The notes: generated by a model not told the origin, from the letters alone. 64,000 bases of DNA from Cristatella mucedo (GCA_009760855.2 WPIO01000071.1:935001-999000); one strand, 5' to 3'. Positions 37,431 to 50,945 are shown, counted from the stretch's first letter. Made by a program: numbers and translations.

Positions 37431-38994
37431 AATTTGGATCTATATCCCTCTAGTCAGCAGAGTAACTCGGATTTGGTTTAACAGTAATCTTCTAAACAAT
37501 GCTGATCAGGGTAGGGCCTCTCTGTACAGGTTCTCGCTGCAGCTTCTTGCACAGTTGATCTCCAAATCCTTTAGGAGTGCCTTTCAAACGCATATGTATC
37601 ACTGGCGCAAGAATATTTGAATATTCGCATGCCTAGCAAGAGGAGGACAACGGAATATAGCCGAGTATTGCTGGCATAGAAACGATATTGAATAAAGTGC
37701 TGTCACGCGATCTTTCTCTGTGTGCGTCTTTTAAATCAAAAAACGGTAACCAGCTCAGAACGGAGACTTGTGAGGTATGCTACTGTCACCCGACAGCCAT
37801 CAGAGCCACTCGCCACGGAACACGATCGGAATCGTCTCCCTATACGATAAGGTCTTTACAAATTTAGCCCTGGGCACCAAAGCACAGCAGATAGCACCAG
37901 TAAAGCCAAGCAGTCAACTTTCTTTTGTACCTATGAGTTAGACTGCAAGAAATCGATTCCCATGAAATGTCTTCGCAAAGCATCCCTTCAAAATTAGGCG
38001 AAATTCGTTGTAGGATAAAGAAGAGCCTGCGTTTTACGAAAAGACCGACTGTGCATCTGGTGAATGCCGAAAATTATCTTTTTACTAAGTTTGCCTACAG
38101 CGGGAATGGCTCCTGAATTGCTACCAATTATTGCTGCCACTTATTTTTGGGACTTATTGCTCGTTAAAAGCAATCAGGAATCCATTCATTGCTCGTTAAA
38201 ATCAATCAGAAAGCCATTTATTTTCAGCGGCCACGGATACTGCTTTTAAGCGACAATTAACTTGTTCCAAGTTAAAGCACGAGAACAGTATTGTCTGTTT
38301 TGATTGATTGCGAATGTGTGCGTGTGTATTCGTGTGAATGTGTGTGCGTGTGCGTGTATGTGTTTGTGTGCGTGTGCGTGCCCACGCTCGCTTGTGTGTG
38401 AAATCATTTCAGCGGAGCATAGGAACAGAAGAGTGACGCTAGAGTGTCACCCGGAAATTCGCTGCTTAGCATTTCACCGACTTTTCAAGAGTCCTCTCAT
38501 AAGCGGAGTATATTCGTAAGAACGAGCTTAGCAGGCGCGGAGTTTGCATTCGCTCGGCGTGTGCAGATGCTGCTGCTGCTGCAGCTCCACATTACTCTGA
38601 CAGACAAAGAACATCTCGAACGGTTCGCTGCTACCGCGTCCTTAGTAACTCTTGCATAGGTAGCTATCGGCGTGCTTTAACTGTCCTGACCGCGTAGATT
38701 GCTCTTGCAAGCGAGAAGGTTTCCTGAGATCCACGCTTGGCGGAAGCGAGGCTGTCCGGTCCGGCTCTGACGTCGCGACATAAATCTGCATCTATGCTTA
38801 TGCTACTGTGTCCGGTGTGTCTTAAAGCTTCAAAGTGGCATCGCGCTCAGTTAAGGCACGGTTTTGGACGAGGTCGTGAGATAATTCGGTCGCCTCGAGC
38901 TCCATCGAGCTAGATTGACTGACTATAACTTGCTGGACTGGGCGCCGCGTGTGCGACGTCACATGCTTTTGATCGTCCGCTAGCCTTGGCACGG

Positions 38995-39967
38995 CTACTG
39001 CTGCTGCAGCCGACGCGCCGTCGGCAATGACGGTGAAACCCTTGCCGTCACCAACGCCCTCTGCGTCGTACGGGAAGCCGAGGCGGTGGTGGCAGTCGAG
39101 CAGACGCCGCATGCCCGCGGGCAGTGCTGCTGCATGTAGGCCTCGTAGAGCTTCGAGACGCAGTGGCCGCGCTCACGCCAATAGTCGCAGTGAGTCTCCG
39201 TGTCCTGGCAGCGAGCTGCAGCGAACGGTCGCCCGCGTGCAAGTTAGTTCCGCTAACGGCTCGGCTTCCGCTGAGGGTGCACCTCGGCCTCCCTGGGCCG
39301 CGCCTCTCGCGCGCATGCTGCATGTGGGTAACTATCGGCAGCAGCAGGTAGGCGCGTGTGGCAAGCAAGCGCGCCTACCTGCTGCTGCAGTTGTCACGTC
39401 CGCGCCTTCGCAAGAGCGGCAGGACGCGGGGCAGTGGGAGAGCATGTATCCAGGGTGGGCGTGGCATTCGCCTCGCTGAGCCCAGCCGCTGCACATGGCG
39501 TTCGCGTCGCGACACGGTCGCCCCCGAGCGGTCGTGGCTTCGACGACTGCAGGCCGACGACTGGAGGCGAATGACGGCAGCGTCGTCTGCTGAAGCCGAG
39601 CAGTAGACGGCGGCAGCGTTCGTCCGCTGACAGTTCGCAGAGGGGTCGGCGAAGGCTGAGTAATGCCTACCGATAGAACAAGCGTTACGTCAAAGAATAT
39701 CGCCTAGCCATTCTACATCCCATCCCGAAATATAAGCGGTAACGTAAGCCTGGCTGTAATGTACACGGCGTGGATACTTCGAGTCTTGTGTGAGCATTTG
39801 TTCGGCGACAGCTGGTTGGTAAACCAATTATGGTCATACTGTCCAGTAGTCAACGAAGGTTGACTACTGGACAGTGTGACCATAATTGGCTTAACTGTTA
39901 ACAAGAGCATCATATCAATGAACTCACTTGCTCACCCTTTAAATCGCTCACACCACCTCTCTCCCTC

Positions 39968-40004
<37 letters not shown>

Positions 40005-40008
40005 TCTA

Positions 40009-40043
<35 letters not shown>

Positions 40044-40044
40044 T

Positions 40045-40125
<81 letters not shown>

Positions 40126-43100
40126 ATGCCTGCCGGTCTGTCTGCCTGTCTGTCACTCTCTCTCTTTCTCTTTCTCTGTCGCTCTTTCTCTCGCCTGTTC
40201 AAAACCTAGAGCACTACATCTCGGTCATTGCGGCTTTCTGGCTGCAAGCACGACTAGCCAACGCCGATCTACTCTTGTTTGGGTCAAACGTTCAAATAGC
40301 TGCTGCGACTATGACAATAATCCTGAACGTTGGATTGTAAATTGTGTAGGCGAAGATGCCGATTGAAGCGCCATTAGAATTTCCTGGTTTTCTTGTAAAG
40401 AAATGCTACCTGGTGGAAATTGTATTTGAAGCCCCAGTATTAGTTTCCTGATTTTCTTTCAGAGAAATACCCTGTAGTTAGTAATCTCGTGGCTAGCTAG
40501 CCTAGTCTGAAGTCGAGGCTGCGGGAAGATTGTACTGCGACATTAGTTGTGACCTGGTTATGCTTCTTTCTCTGTCTTTTGCCGGAAGGACAGTCAATTA
40601 ATTGCAGCTGGCAGGCGTGACGACAAAATGCTGGTCGCAATCTTAGCATCGTTTATAAGCACAGCGGTCGGTGGCTGAGACTTACCGGAACACAGAGTTA
40701 CCGGCAGGGCGTCGTCTCCCGAAGGGCACCAGCAGGCGCAGTCCTGTCCGACGAAGCCTTCTCCGGGGCACTGCCGTACGGGACACATGTTTTTCGCTGC
40801 AAAAAAGTAATAAATTACGACTGAAACTTGCCACTTGCCATTAGAGCATCGTGGCAGGCAATGGCGGCACGTCATGCATTACGTGGTCATAAGCTGCATT
40901 TGTGATTCCGGCGATGCTCTAAATATGACGTCCGCCACGCGGTATTATTCATTGATGTCCATCTCTCGAGCACTAGCTACCATCCACGCAAACGATTAGT
41001 TATCAGCAAAAACTTGCGCCTATTGAGCAAAGATATTTGTAAAATATTTTCTACTGACCATTCTCTCTCGCCCCAGCCATGCGTCATTGCTTTTACACGT
41101 GTAAGCGCTCGTCACTCATCCCAGCGAGACAAGCCAGCATCGAAACGGAACTTGGACAATAAAAACTTATAAACTTGGGAACTTGAACTTGGCAATAGAT
41201 GAGCCGGTCCCGTCCTTCCGACGGCTGGCGAGAACGAGTCAAAGAGCATGCATAGATGATGGCCGCAACAAGACTTCCGGCTGTTTCGACCGCTGGAAGT
41301 AAGTCGAGTTCATCATCGCATCATTCGGCGTGAGTGGGCGCTACTGCGCCTATTAGCTGACCTGCGCATCCGTAAATCGAGTTGACCAGCTTTATGTCTC
41401 TGAAGCTGAAGCTGACGCCTTTGCCGATTCGCTGCTGGAACGCCGGATCTCTTGTCAGAATCGTTTTCTGCCGGTTGCTAGTGAAAGCCTACGGCGACCG
41501 ACTGGTGTGAGAGCGCCGCCTGCCGGAGGAACGCCGACGCGGCGCCCAAGTCACGGCTGCGCTCAGCCCGCCTGCGGAGCGAAGGGCGGCCGCGCTGCTT
41601 CGAGCGTCGCTGCTGCGAGCTCACGTCTTCGCCGTAGTGCATGACGCTCAGGTAGTCGTACGGCACGCCGAAGGTGTCCACCTCGGCGGCAGTGTACCGT
41701 TTAAAATTGTGAAGCTCTTCGACAATGACATTCTCTTCCACGATCTTGACAAAGTCGTCGCGATCGGGTCTCGTCTGCTCGTGATGTAAGCCGACGGCGT
41801 GGCCGAGCTCGTGTACGATGATGCCTTTCTGTTCAAGGAGACAAGAAACGGAAGCGCACCGTACAGCTCGCGGACGGCAAGAGGGCGCTTTTGATAGTAG
41901 GCGATCAACAGCCACTTTGACAGGAGCGAGCCCTAAATTGACCGATGCGACCGCGAGCCGGCGGTCGTCACAAGCGATCGATCGATCACATTGAATAGAG
42001 AGACCATCGAGAGAGTGTAGCGACCATCGGCCGCTAAAATTGACCTTGACCTTTTCTGCACGACCGAAGCCGTCGCCGGCATTTCGGCTACCTCAGGGTG
42101 CAGCCACGTCCATTCGCACCCTTCCAATCCACGAGCAGAAGCAGCAGACGCTCGCCATCGGGTCTATACTGGCCCTCTTGGTGATGTAATTGCCAGCTAC
42201 AATCTAGCCTTTTATTGCTACGCAGCAGACACTCAGTTGCTGCTCTGCTTTGATCCCTCCCAGCCGTCGAGTACGTCGAATTCTTTCGACTCCCTTGCTG
42301 TATGTATTGACGGCATTCGCACATGGATGGCAGCAAACTTTCTTAAATTGAATGATTAAAATTAACTTGCTAATTATGGCAAAACCAAGTGTGCTTCAGA
42401 AATTGGAAAGGCTAGCTCTCACCATCGGCTCTGCCAGCTTATCTCCTGTTGAATTTGCACCAAATCTAGATTTTGTGTTCCAAGTGACCTTTCATTACAA
42501 GACCACATCAGCTCCACAGTCAACTCTGTTTACTTTTAGCTACATAACACTGCTAAAAGTCAAGCTTGTTGAAACGCGGATTCCATATCTTAACTAGTCC
42601 ATGCATTTGTGACATCCCATTTTGATTATGTAACTCACTGTTTGCTTGTCTACTGGTCTGTGAACTAACGCGCTTACTGCTGGTGCATAACAGTGCAGCT
42701 AGGCTTGTCCGTCGAGAGCGTCACAGTTGCCACATCACGCCATTTCTCGTCAACATGCACTGGCTCCAGTCAAGCAACGCATCGACTTCAAGGTTTGGAA
42801 AATCACTGTTAGATCCTTCCATTCTTTGGTTCCATCCTATCTATTAGATCTACTCCCCCACCAGGCCAAGCATCGTATCACCCGCTTTTTGGAATCTAAT
42901 TGTTTACCTATACCTCGTACAAACCTCAATACCTTTAGACACCTTGCCTTCAGTCCGTGTGCTCGCAAAGCCTGGAGCTCACTCTCGACTTATGTCTCGA
43001 CGAGGTGTCCTTACTTCGCCAAATTGAAAAGAAACTAAAAACGCGTCTATTTATGGTAGCATTTAGTGGGTCCCCATGAATCGTCCTTTGTGTGCTTATG

Positions 43101-46100
43101 CATGCTGACACTGTGCATGCTGACACCAACCACACTTGCATGCTGACCCTGTGCCTGTCACCTATAAACATGTTGTTCTTGTTGTTTATTGAGCATGCTA
43201 CCACTAACCATTCATCGTGCTTCCTTAGCAGCAAATGTAAAATGCCTAGAAAGAGATTGAGTTATCTAAGACCACTATATCAAATACATTATTGTTACTA
43301 TTATTATTATTATCTAGCTCGGGCTTCGGCTAGCTGATCGTTTGACTTTTGGCTCCGTACTCAGTTGCTCTCTTCTCCACACCCCCCCCCACAGTCCTAG
43401 CTAAACGGAAGCTCGTCTTTACTCGCTCTTCTTCTCGGCGGACTGGTCACGTGACTGCGACCGCGGACCTCGCGGCCGACGTTTCCTCCGTCGCTCGTCG
43501 TCTTCTTCTCACTCGCTGCGCTCACTCGGCTAGCATTAAGCGTGACCCTGTGACCCTACTACGAATTATTCGAATGAGAACCGCGTCCTATCACCTGACT
43601 GGCCACGTGACTGCGACCGATCATCACGTGACCGACGGCCCCTTCGTCACTCTACTCTACTTCGTCACTGATTGATATCTATCCGAGTGATGGCGCTCCA
43701 CTGGCTGCTGTGGAGGACTTGCAGCGAGTTCATATTTCTAGAAATTCATTTTTAAACCCTGCCGCCATTTTTCAAACCGCCGCCACTCTGTCCCTTTTCG
43801 GCTATTGGTAACACTAATAGCCAGCCATGCATACACATTGAACATGTCTCTGTAATGACAATATGATGTGTGTGTAGCGTCTAATATATCTTATTTTCTC
43901 GCATTTTGTTTAATATATTTGGTAATATACAGCGTAATAGTGACTAAAGTGGTGTTACTTCTCGTCCGATGGGCTCCGATAATATTAACGACCGTATTTA
44001 GAGGGTCGTGAATAGGTTTTCTATGCTCGAAATGATATTCTATATTCGATTTTTAAATAAGGAATCCTGCTTCGCGGAGATGTACTTGTCGTGGTCTGGA
44101 ACAGATCAACCGAAATAAGCGAAGGACAAAATTACTCCTCTGAGACGTAATGTACTGAATTTCCGACGAATGGGAAGAGTGATCAGGGCAGATCCGAGTC
44201 GTATGCCGGAGTCCGGCAGAAATCCCTACTGTTTATAAGCCGCTAGGGATTGAGCATTGTTGTCTAAGTTTAGTGTTGCTAAGGAGCCCGAAGTGATACT
44301 CCAGGTCATCTTTCCTCTCTTTTTCTACCCGCTGGCAGCGACACCCCCACCGCCAGAGTGATGTAGATCGACCCTAAGTTTTAAAAAAGTCTGCGACGCC
44401 CATTGCTACTTCCGGCCATAGAAGAATCACGATACGAGCTTAAAATTAGACCCCGGTATGGCCGATAGCCAAGCAATAGCGGCTGACGCAAAGGTAGACA
44501 CGCAAGAGAGAGAGAGAGGACTCACCATTCTGCAGCCCTTGGCCAGCGTCAGTAGCTGTGCGTTGCCTTGACGACCGACGAAGGACGAGCAGACGCTTCC
44601 GTCCACGACGAGCACATAGCCGGCGTCGGACACTGTCGCCTGGCGGAACCGGACACACGTGTACCTGTGGTAGTCGTCCAGCGCTTCCTGGAACTGCTGG
44701 CGTTCTTGGTCGGCTACAGACAGCCAGATAGCTCTTTAGCATTAGAAAAAGCACGCCGTCCTGAGCGCAGCAGTGCGGAAGTGCTTCGCCCGGCGCGAAG
44801 CGCCGACCGCCATCGCTGCGCCGCGGGCCTTTTTGACGTGACCGCGTGACGTGACTGCTTACACCAGAAAGCTGCAATCCAATATGGGACGCTGGCGTTC
44901 GCCCACCGAAAGTTCTGGCCGCGAATGGCTTTCCTTCTCTGTCGTCTCGTGGTGTTCTCTCTTCCGCTAAAGCACGAGACAGGGTGACGTCACAGGCGTA
45001 GGGCAAGGCGCAGCAGCGTGGCTTCGCTGGGGCAATACCAACGGCCCCGTGGGGGCCTTCTTACAGCGCACGTAGAATGCATAAAAAGCAGGTGTAATTC
45101 TCACTAGGCACTAGGAGAAAATAATAAGCATTACTATTGTAATTATTATTATTATTAGCGTCGCTACCTCATCATTGACTCCCAGACTTCCGCCTTATAG
45201 AGCATGTCCATCTCGACGCGAACCACGTTGGCGTCCTCCATTAGCTTGAATATCTTGGCTGCAACGAATGAACGACTCGCTGTAGGCGCTCGCCGGACAT
45301 TTTTTGCTCATTGCGCCGTCCGAGAGACGCCAATGAACACTTCGCGCCGATTGATAAAAACTGGTGCTTTTTACGCCGAAGCTTCGAGCGCGCTGAGCAA
45401 TCTACCACTCTCGCGTACTTCCGGCTCTAGAGGGAAACTGGAAGCACACTTCCTCTAGCAGGTACGTGCCTTTAACGACCAAGGTCTAGCAGGATCAAAC
45501 CCTGTACGCGTACCACGCGAAGCTCCGTGATAGAGATAATATTTTTTAGGATGCCATGCAAATCAATTAGAGTAAAAAATTGTATCATTACTATCAATAA
45601 GTAGCCTCGAGGCGCTGAACGTCGGGTCAGTGGCCAATTGGGAATGCCCATCGCGAGATCTCGCTCGCCCGCCATTCGGCGCTCGTTCCGCGTAGACGTG
45701 CCTCTATCTTGACGAAAATTTCTTTCACAATAATAACAAAGGTAATCCGTTTCTATAGCAACTACGGGCGCAGCATCGAAAGCCACGTCGTTCCACCGCG
45801 AAACATAATTCAACGTGAGATTATCCCTACAGTAATTGCAGCAGCCTGTAAATGCTGAGCGGCATAACTAGTAGGCTTGCACTGCCCCCTCCTTGGACCT
45901 GCGTTCGGGCGCAGCGATAATTTACCGAGAGCTTTCTTCTACTGCTGCCCTTCGTGCGAGGATGTACTTGCTTGCCACTACTTTCAAGGTGCTCGACGCG
46001 AAAGGTTAGATAAGTCCATTTTTTTTAACAAATGCGAAAGTCTAGACTGCTTTCCGGAAGACGTCCGTTAAGGAGCACCAAGGCCGACTAAATTACTAAA

Positions 46101-46858
46101 AACTGCTTGGACCGCACTGCTCGCTCAATGTCTGTCGCCATTAGTGTGCGGCATCAGTCGGCCGCTTAGGCGCGCTCCACAGTTGTGTGTGCGCTTGCAG
46201 CCGTCCGCATCGCAGCAGCTGCGCGCCTCGCGGTCTAGCGATACTCACACGACTCGGACGCCGCCATTATCGCCTGATCCATCGTCATTTCAGTTCCATT
46301 TATGACCATTGCGTCCGTCGAGCCGCCCAGAATCTGAGTACCCGTACAAGTAAAGGAGTGTCATTGACTTTGCAAGCTGCTAGATACTCAGCACAGCCTT
46401 AGAACTCAGCGCAGTCTTCAAGAACGGGAAGTTGAACAGAGGCCTCCTAGAGTTGCTGTTGGCGGCAACATTGCATTCAATCATCGGCTAAATGGCGTCC
46501 CTAATTGACCTGACTAGCAACGCTGTTGCGACTGCTGGCAATCTAGCCCGGAGCGCTCCTTCTCTGGCGATGCATTTATTGCTGGCCCGCTGAGCCTAGT
46601 CGTGCACCGCGTCGGCGCTCAGGTCGTAAATGCGCCGCCAAACGCGCGGGCGAAGACCCCAAACAAAGTCAAACGACTCGCCGTAAGCGAGGTAAGCCCT
46701 TGCTGTAAGCGTAAGCGCATGTTATCGCCGGACGCCACGGCGATGCGACACAGCAGCTAGGCGGCTGCGCCTCGGCGCTAGCGAGCGGAGACGCAGCGAG
46801 GCGGCAGTGGCTGCGGCGGCGGCGCACAGACCAGCAGGAAAAATATGGCTGCCAGCAT
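38995..46858 (-). CDS. Astacin-ShK metalloprotease A4, complete
   Basis: Secreted zinc metalloprotease, 481 codons. Exons: 46832-46858, 46249-46333, 45168-45258, 44863-44966, 44526-44713, 41625-41828, 41362-41488, 40686-40796, 39379-39666 and 38995-39215 (TAG stop). The reading frame is open throughout. Signal peptide MLAAIFFLL plus ILGGSTDA; processing site RQRR; zinc motif [19 protein letters not shown]; Met-turn SVMHYG; six-Cys module ([20 protein letters not shown]); ShK 1 and ShK 2 nearly identical to A2. Differences from the paralogues: GSVC replaces GGGC before the third catalytic-domain Cys, YGED replaces YGEF after the Met-turn, and SNRQKT replaces SKNGQRT at the start of exon 7. The first donor is GTCTGT, weaker than the GTCAGT of the others. 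Intron 5 (2.7 kb) carries a LINE fragment. Intron 8 carries a long hairpin and a TCTG microsatellite. Confidence 0.91.
39824..39889. repeat. Near-perfect hairpin, A4 intron 8
   Basis: Two 31-base arms (39824-39854 and 39859-39889) are reverse complements with one mismatch, separated by the 4-base loop GAAG. It is absent from the homologous introns of A2 and A3. Confidence 0.9.
39968..40195. repeat. TCTG tetranucleotide microsatellite, A4 intron 8
   Basis: (CT)n followed by more than 25 TCTG units and a decayed CT end. Confidence 0.9.
42185..43312 (+). mobile_element. LINE X fragment in intron 5 of A4
   Basis: Starts just before the YADD region (FYCYAADTQLLLCFDP after correcting for decay) and runs to the family tail with TTATTATT. 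Frameshifts and stops show it is dead. It is absent from intron 5 of A1-A3, so it arrived after those copies separated from A4. Confidence 0.8.
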
Positions 46859-46930
46859 GGCGGCGTGTGCCCTTCGTGCGAAGCTTCTTCTGCAGCCTCC
46901 GCAGTGCTGCTAAAGCAGCGCTGCCGAGCG

Positions 46931-46938
46931 TATTTAAG
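46931..46938 (-). promoter_or_regulatory. TATA box of A4
   Basis: CTTAAATA on the minus strand about 73 bp before the A4 ATG. The spacing is about 25 bp shorter than in the paralogues because of a deletion in the 5' leader (around 46895-46915). Confidence 0.5.
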
Positions 46939-47394
46939 CGCTCGCGCGATGACCTCTCGCCCCTCTGACGCCTCCAACAGCTGCAGACGTTGCTGCTAGC
47001 TCAAAGCAGGTGAGGGAACGGCGATCTTTTGGATAGAATTACAGCGTGTCGAAATCGTACGTCTTCTGCACGATGCGTTGATTCAGTAACACAGTCATAG
47101 CGGCGGCGGCTTTCGCCAGGCGGCACCTGGCCTAGAGCTGGATGCTCGATACAGTGCAAAGAGCAACGAGCGACTCTGGAATTTGGTGCTCCGTCAACCG
47201 GATGCGCGAATAATCCGGCTGCAGTAGCAACCGTGCGTCACTTGACCGTCGCCGGAGCCGCCCGCGCTGCCAAGCGCGGCAATCGCTACTCAGTAAGCAG
47301 GGCAGATGTGCTGCCAATCGTCCACCGCTGCCGAACTCGACTAATGACGAGCAGCTCAGTTGCCTGTGGACTGATGGACTGAGTTGTGATTAAC

Positions 47395-47620
47395 TCCACA
47401 ATTATTATTAAGATCAAGATTACCTCCAGAAATCCATAAAGACGAAGTGGGCGTTACGCTGGAGAGTTGTGTGCAGCCTGCTCGCAGCCTAAGAGGCTTT
47501 TGGTACGCATTCGGTGGCCAACAGATTTCATCTCACGAAACAAAGAGAAAGTGGGAAGCATTGCAGAGTCAGGAGAGCAGTTGAAGTAGTGAGTAGCATG
47601 GAAGTAGCAGCTCAGCACAG
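47395..47620 (-). mobile_element. LINE Y 3' piece upstream of A4
   Basis: Matches the 3' part of LINE Y at 55035-55260 and is missing from the equivalent place upstream of A3 (near 29500). Confidence 0.65.
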
Positions 47621-48333
47621 CTGTTCTACTTGCGTCCTACTTGTCCTACTTTGGTCCTACTTGTGTCCTACTTCGGTCTCCATTCTTGTAGGGAATTTAT
47701 AACTGGTCAGTTTACTTTCAGTCCTTCTTCTCATTAGCTTCACCTCAGCAGCGGCCGTTTGAAATGTACTTTTGTCATTGAGATGGGAAATAACCGTCCG
47801 CGATGCCCCTCGGCTGACGTTAAACGATCGTCACGCGATTGCTTTTTTCATCCGCCGCCTCGCGGTCTGATTGCTTTGCATATGAAGGGCTCTCAGTGTC
47901 CCACAAACAGAGACTCTTGCGGAACGCTTCGGAACGCTTACGCTGCTGCGTCGAGTCGTCCAGCACGCCCTCCAGATCGACAAAGAGAGCATATCCTCGC
48001 CGACCTCTGCGATTGAGGGCATATCACCTGAGTGCATCACGTGATCTCACATTCTGCCCGATAGTTTAGTCTCTTGCCTTAGCCTAAGCCGGGGTAGGCC
48101 AACTTTTCGGACTGCTTGGCCATTTCAGAATGTAAATGAGGCAAACAAGTGCAGAAGAAACCACGCCCACTCCGCTGGCCCATTGGAGTGGGCGAGGCCA
48201 GACGAATAAACCACAACAGTCGCAACTGACGCAAACGGCAAATAGCTGTGGGTAGACTTTAATCACTCCTCCCCGGTCAGTCGCTTCCGTTTCACGCAAG
48301 TGACTGACATCAGCTCTAAAAATAGACACAAGC

Positions 48334-48422
48334 ACTTTGCAGCAAATGTAAAGCGCCTAGAGAGAGATTAAGTTCTCTGAGGGCGCTTTATCAAGTGAAT
48401 TATTATTATTATTATTATTATT
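48334..48422 (+). mobile_element. Tail-only LINE X insertion with target site duplication
   Basis: An 89-bp insert that consists of the LINE X 3' tail (GCAGCAAATGTAAAGCGCCT onward) and (ATT)n. It is flanked by ACAAGC on both sides (48328-48333 and 48423-48428). The duplicate locus at 30273-30278 has a single ACGAGC and no insert. Confidence 0.85.
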
Positions 48423-48519
48423 ACAAGCAACAACTTGAGCGGCAACCAGCAGTACTCAACACGGCGACAATCCAATTAGGCCTGATCCAATAATAATAAG
48501 AATAAGAATAATAATGCAC

Positions 48520-49735
48520 TTGATATATGTAATGTATCTCCGTCTGTAACTCCACAAAGCCCAAAAGACTCACTGGGCGTTACGCTGGAGAGTTTTGTAG
48601 AGCCCGCTCACAGCCTAAGAGGCTTTTGGTACGCATTCGGTGGCCAGCAGATTTCATCTCACAAAACAAAAAGAAAGTGGGAAGCATAGCAGAGTTTGGA
48701 GGGCAGTTGAGGTGGCGAGTAGCATGGAAGTAGCAGCTCAGCACAGCTGAAAATGATGAGCCATAGTCGGCAGCAAGAGAGTAGTTTCGTTGCGTAAGAA
48801 TTGTGGAAGCGAGTTCCACAGTCTAGGACCTGCAGAGTTCAAGTTTTTACCGCCAGCGGTCTTTAAGAGGAAGAATAGAACTGCTAATTGATTGTCCGTA
48901 CAGGATCTGAGGGCACAAAGAGGCTGAAACTGGTGCAGCAGTTCAGCTAGGTCTGGATGAGCCAACACTGGCGGACCTTGTGTGTCAGCGTATGGACTTG
49001 GCTCTGCATCCGTTTATCAACCGGCATCCATCCTAGCTCTTTTAGCAAAGGAGACACGTGGTCAAACGTCTGGGACTTGAAAACTAGCCTTGTGGCCATA
49101 TTCATAGCCAACTGCAGTGGCCTAGTAGCTTTCTTTCGTAGCCCAGCCAAAAGGGAGTTACGATAATCAAGCCGAGACACAACTAAGGAGCTAGCTAAAC
49201 CTTTTGCAAGCCACTGTGGAAGACCGCTCCTAATCTTAGAGATCAGATGTGATGGCCAGCAGTAGAAGCAGTCTTCTGAATGAAGCTTTTAAAATTGAGG
49301 CAGCTGTCGAAAACGATACCTAAACTTCGAGCACGGGGTGATGGTCGCCGCACCACAGCAGCACCTTTTTTGTAGAGCAAAGCCTTTTAATTCAGCCACA
49401 CGCTTAGGGTGTCCTATGAGCAGCAGTTGGGTTTTATCGTCATTTAGTTTCAAAAAGTTTTCCGACATCTAGGATCTCATGTCGGCAAGGCAAGCATTCA
49501 GTTTATATGTTGCTGCAGCAGATTCTGACGGTTTGAATGACAAAGACAGCTGAGTATCGTCAGCATACAAGTGATATCCTATTCCATGGGCCTTAATCAC
49601 TTTTCCCAGAGGTTGAGTATATATGGAGAACAGCAAGGGACCGAGGACAGACCCTTGAGGGACACCACAGGTGACCCTTCTCTTGCCTGAGACCTGACCC
49701 CCACACGACACGGATTGAACACAAACAGGCAAGCG
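48520..49735 (-). mobile_element. LINE Y fragment with YADD box, block II copy 2
   Basis: Longer duplicate of 30380-31090. It adds the post-polymerase stretch SRLDYRNSLLAGLRKKATRP and KELGWMPVDKRMQSQV. Stops and a frameshift before the polymerase core make it inactive. Confidence 0.85.
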
Positions 49736-49739
49736 CTCT

Positions 49740-50170
49740 CAGAGATCTATTTTTCGGCGCTTTACATTTGCTGCACAGGAAACACGATCGAAAGGTGAGT
49801 GGTATCATGCTTGATAAACAACAAGAATAACGTCGTTATAGATGACATGCACAGGGTCAGCATGCAAGTGTGCTTAGTGGCAGCATGCAACAATGTCAGC
49901 ATTCATAAGCACATAAAGTACGAACTACAGGGACCCGCTAAATACTGTCTTTAATTAATAGTTAATTAATTTTTTAATGATTTTTTAATTAATAGTGGAA
50001 TTTTTAATTTCTTTTTAAATGTGGTCAAGTCAGGAGATGTCGTGACGCAAGTCGGGAGTGAGTTCCAAGCTTTTGGAGTATGCGAACTAACGGCGTGGTC
50101 TCCGAAGGATGTGAGGTTTGTACGTGGTATAGGTAAACAGTTTGATTCGGGCAAAAGCGGACAGTACGTA
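49740..50170 (-). mobile_element. LINE X 3' end fragment, block II copy 2
   Basis: Duplicate of the fragment at 31100-31530, with only a few base changes. Confidence 0.8.
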
Positions 50171-50945
50171 CAATAAATAACTAGGAGGACGTTAGTGCCG
50201 GACTGAAGTACTAACTAGCTTGACCGTATCTGGCCTAAAGGTCGGAGTTTGCTGACCCCTCGTAGAGGCAAAGAAGTACAATCATGCTCAGCTACCGAGG
50301 TTTCGTTCACTCTGGCGATATTACTAGCGTGCGTGTTTTTGCTAAGACGCATGTACTAATGAAGCAGATCACCTGTTCAAAAGATATCGAATTCAGTCTA
50401 GAATTAGTTGAATGCTAATGCTAAGCAGAGAATTCTCTGAGGGTGCTATAACAAATGTATTATCATTATCATTATTATCTAGAATTACTGGAATGCTAGT
50501 GCGATGCAGCTCTTTAGCAGTTCCGGCCGTAGCCTTCTATAGACGTACCCCTCACGTCCTAGATCCGGCTGCAGACAAGCTCTACTGAACTCCAAGCGGC
50601 CAAGCACCCGTACGCGACGCGCACGCCCAAACCATCGTCAGCTGACACTCGGCCGCGAGAGTAGGTAGACTCGAGGTCGCTGGCTTTGCTGCGGCGGCAA
50701 CTCGCTGTAACGGAACTCGGTGGCAGCCAATGGGAGAGCGGATACGGCAGAGGCCGCGTGTTTTCAAAGTGCTTACCCCCCCCCTCCCGCGGTGTCTTCC
50801 GGTCTGTGCCGCGGACCAGCCGGGCGGAGACGTGAGGTCGGTAGCCGCGCTTTTCCCGCTGCGCCCCTGCGCCGCCCGCGAAGGCGGTCACTTCGCGCTC
50901 TTGCTCTGCGTTACTCCAGTCGAGCGCCCAGCTGCTGCGGCGAGC

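Larger units (their letters stand above)
45550..50945. repeat. Duplicated block II, copy 2 (A4 upstream unit)
   Basis: Partner of 27170-32290. It carries extra LINE Y sequence at 47395-47620 and 48617-49138, and the 89-bp tail insertion at 48334-48422. It ends at a 26-bp CT tract where copy 1 has a 535-bp tract. Confidence 0.85.
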
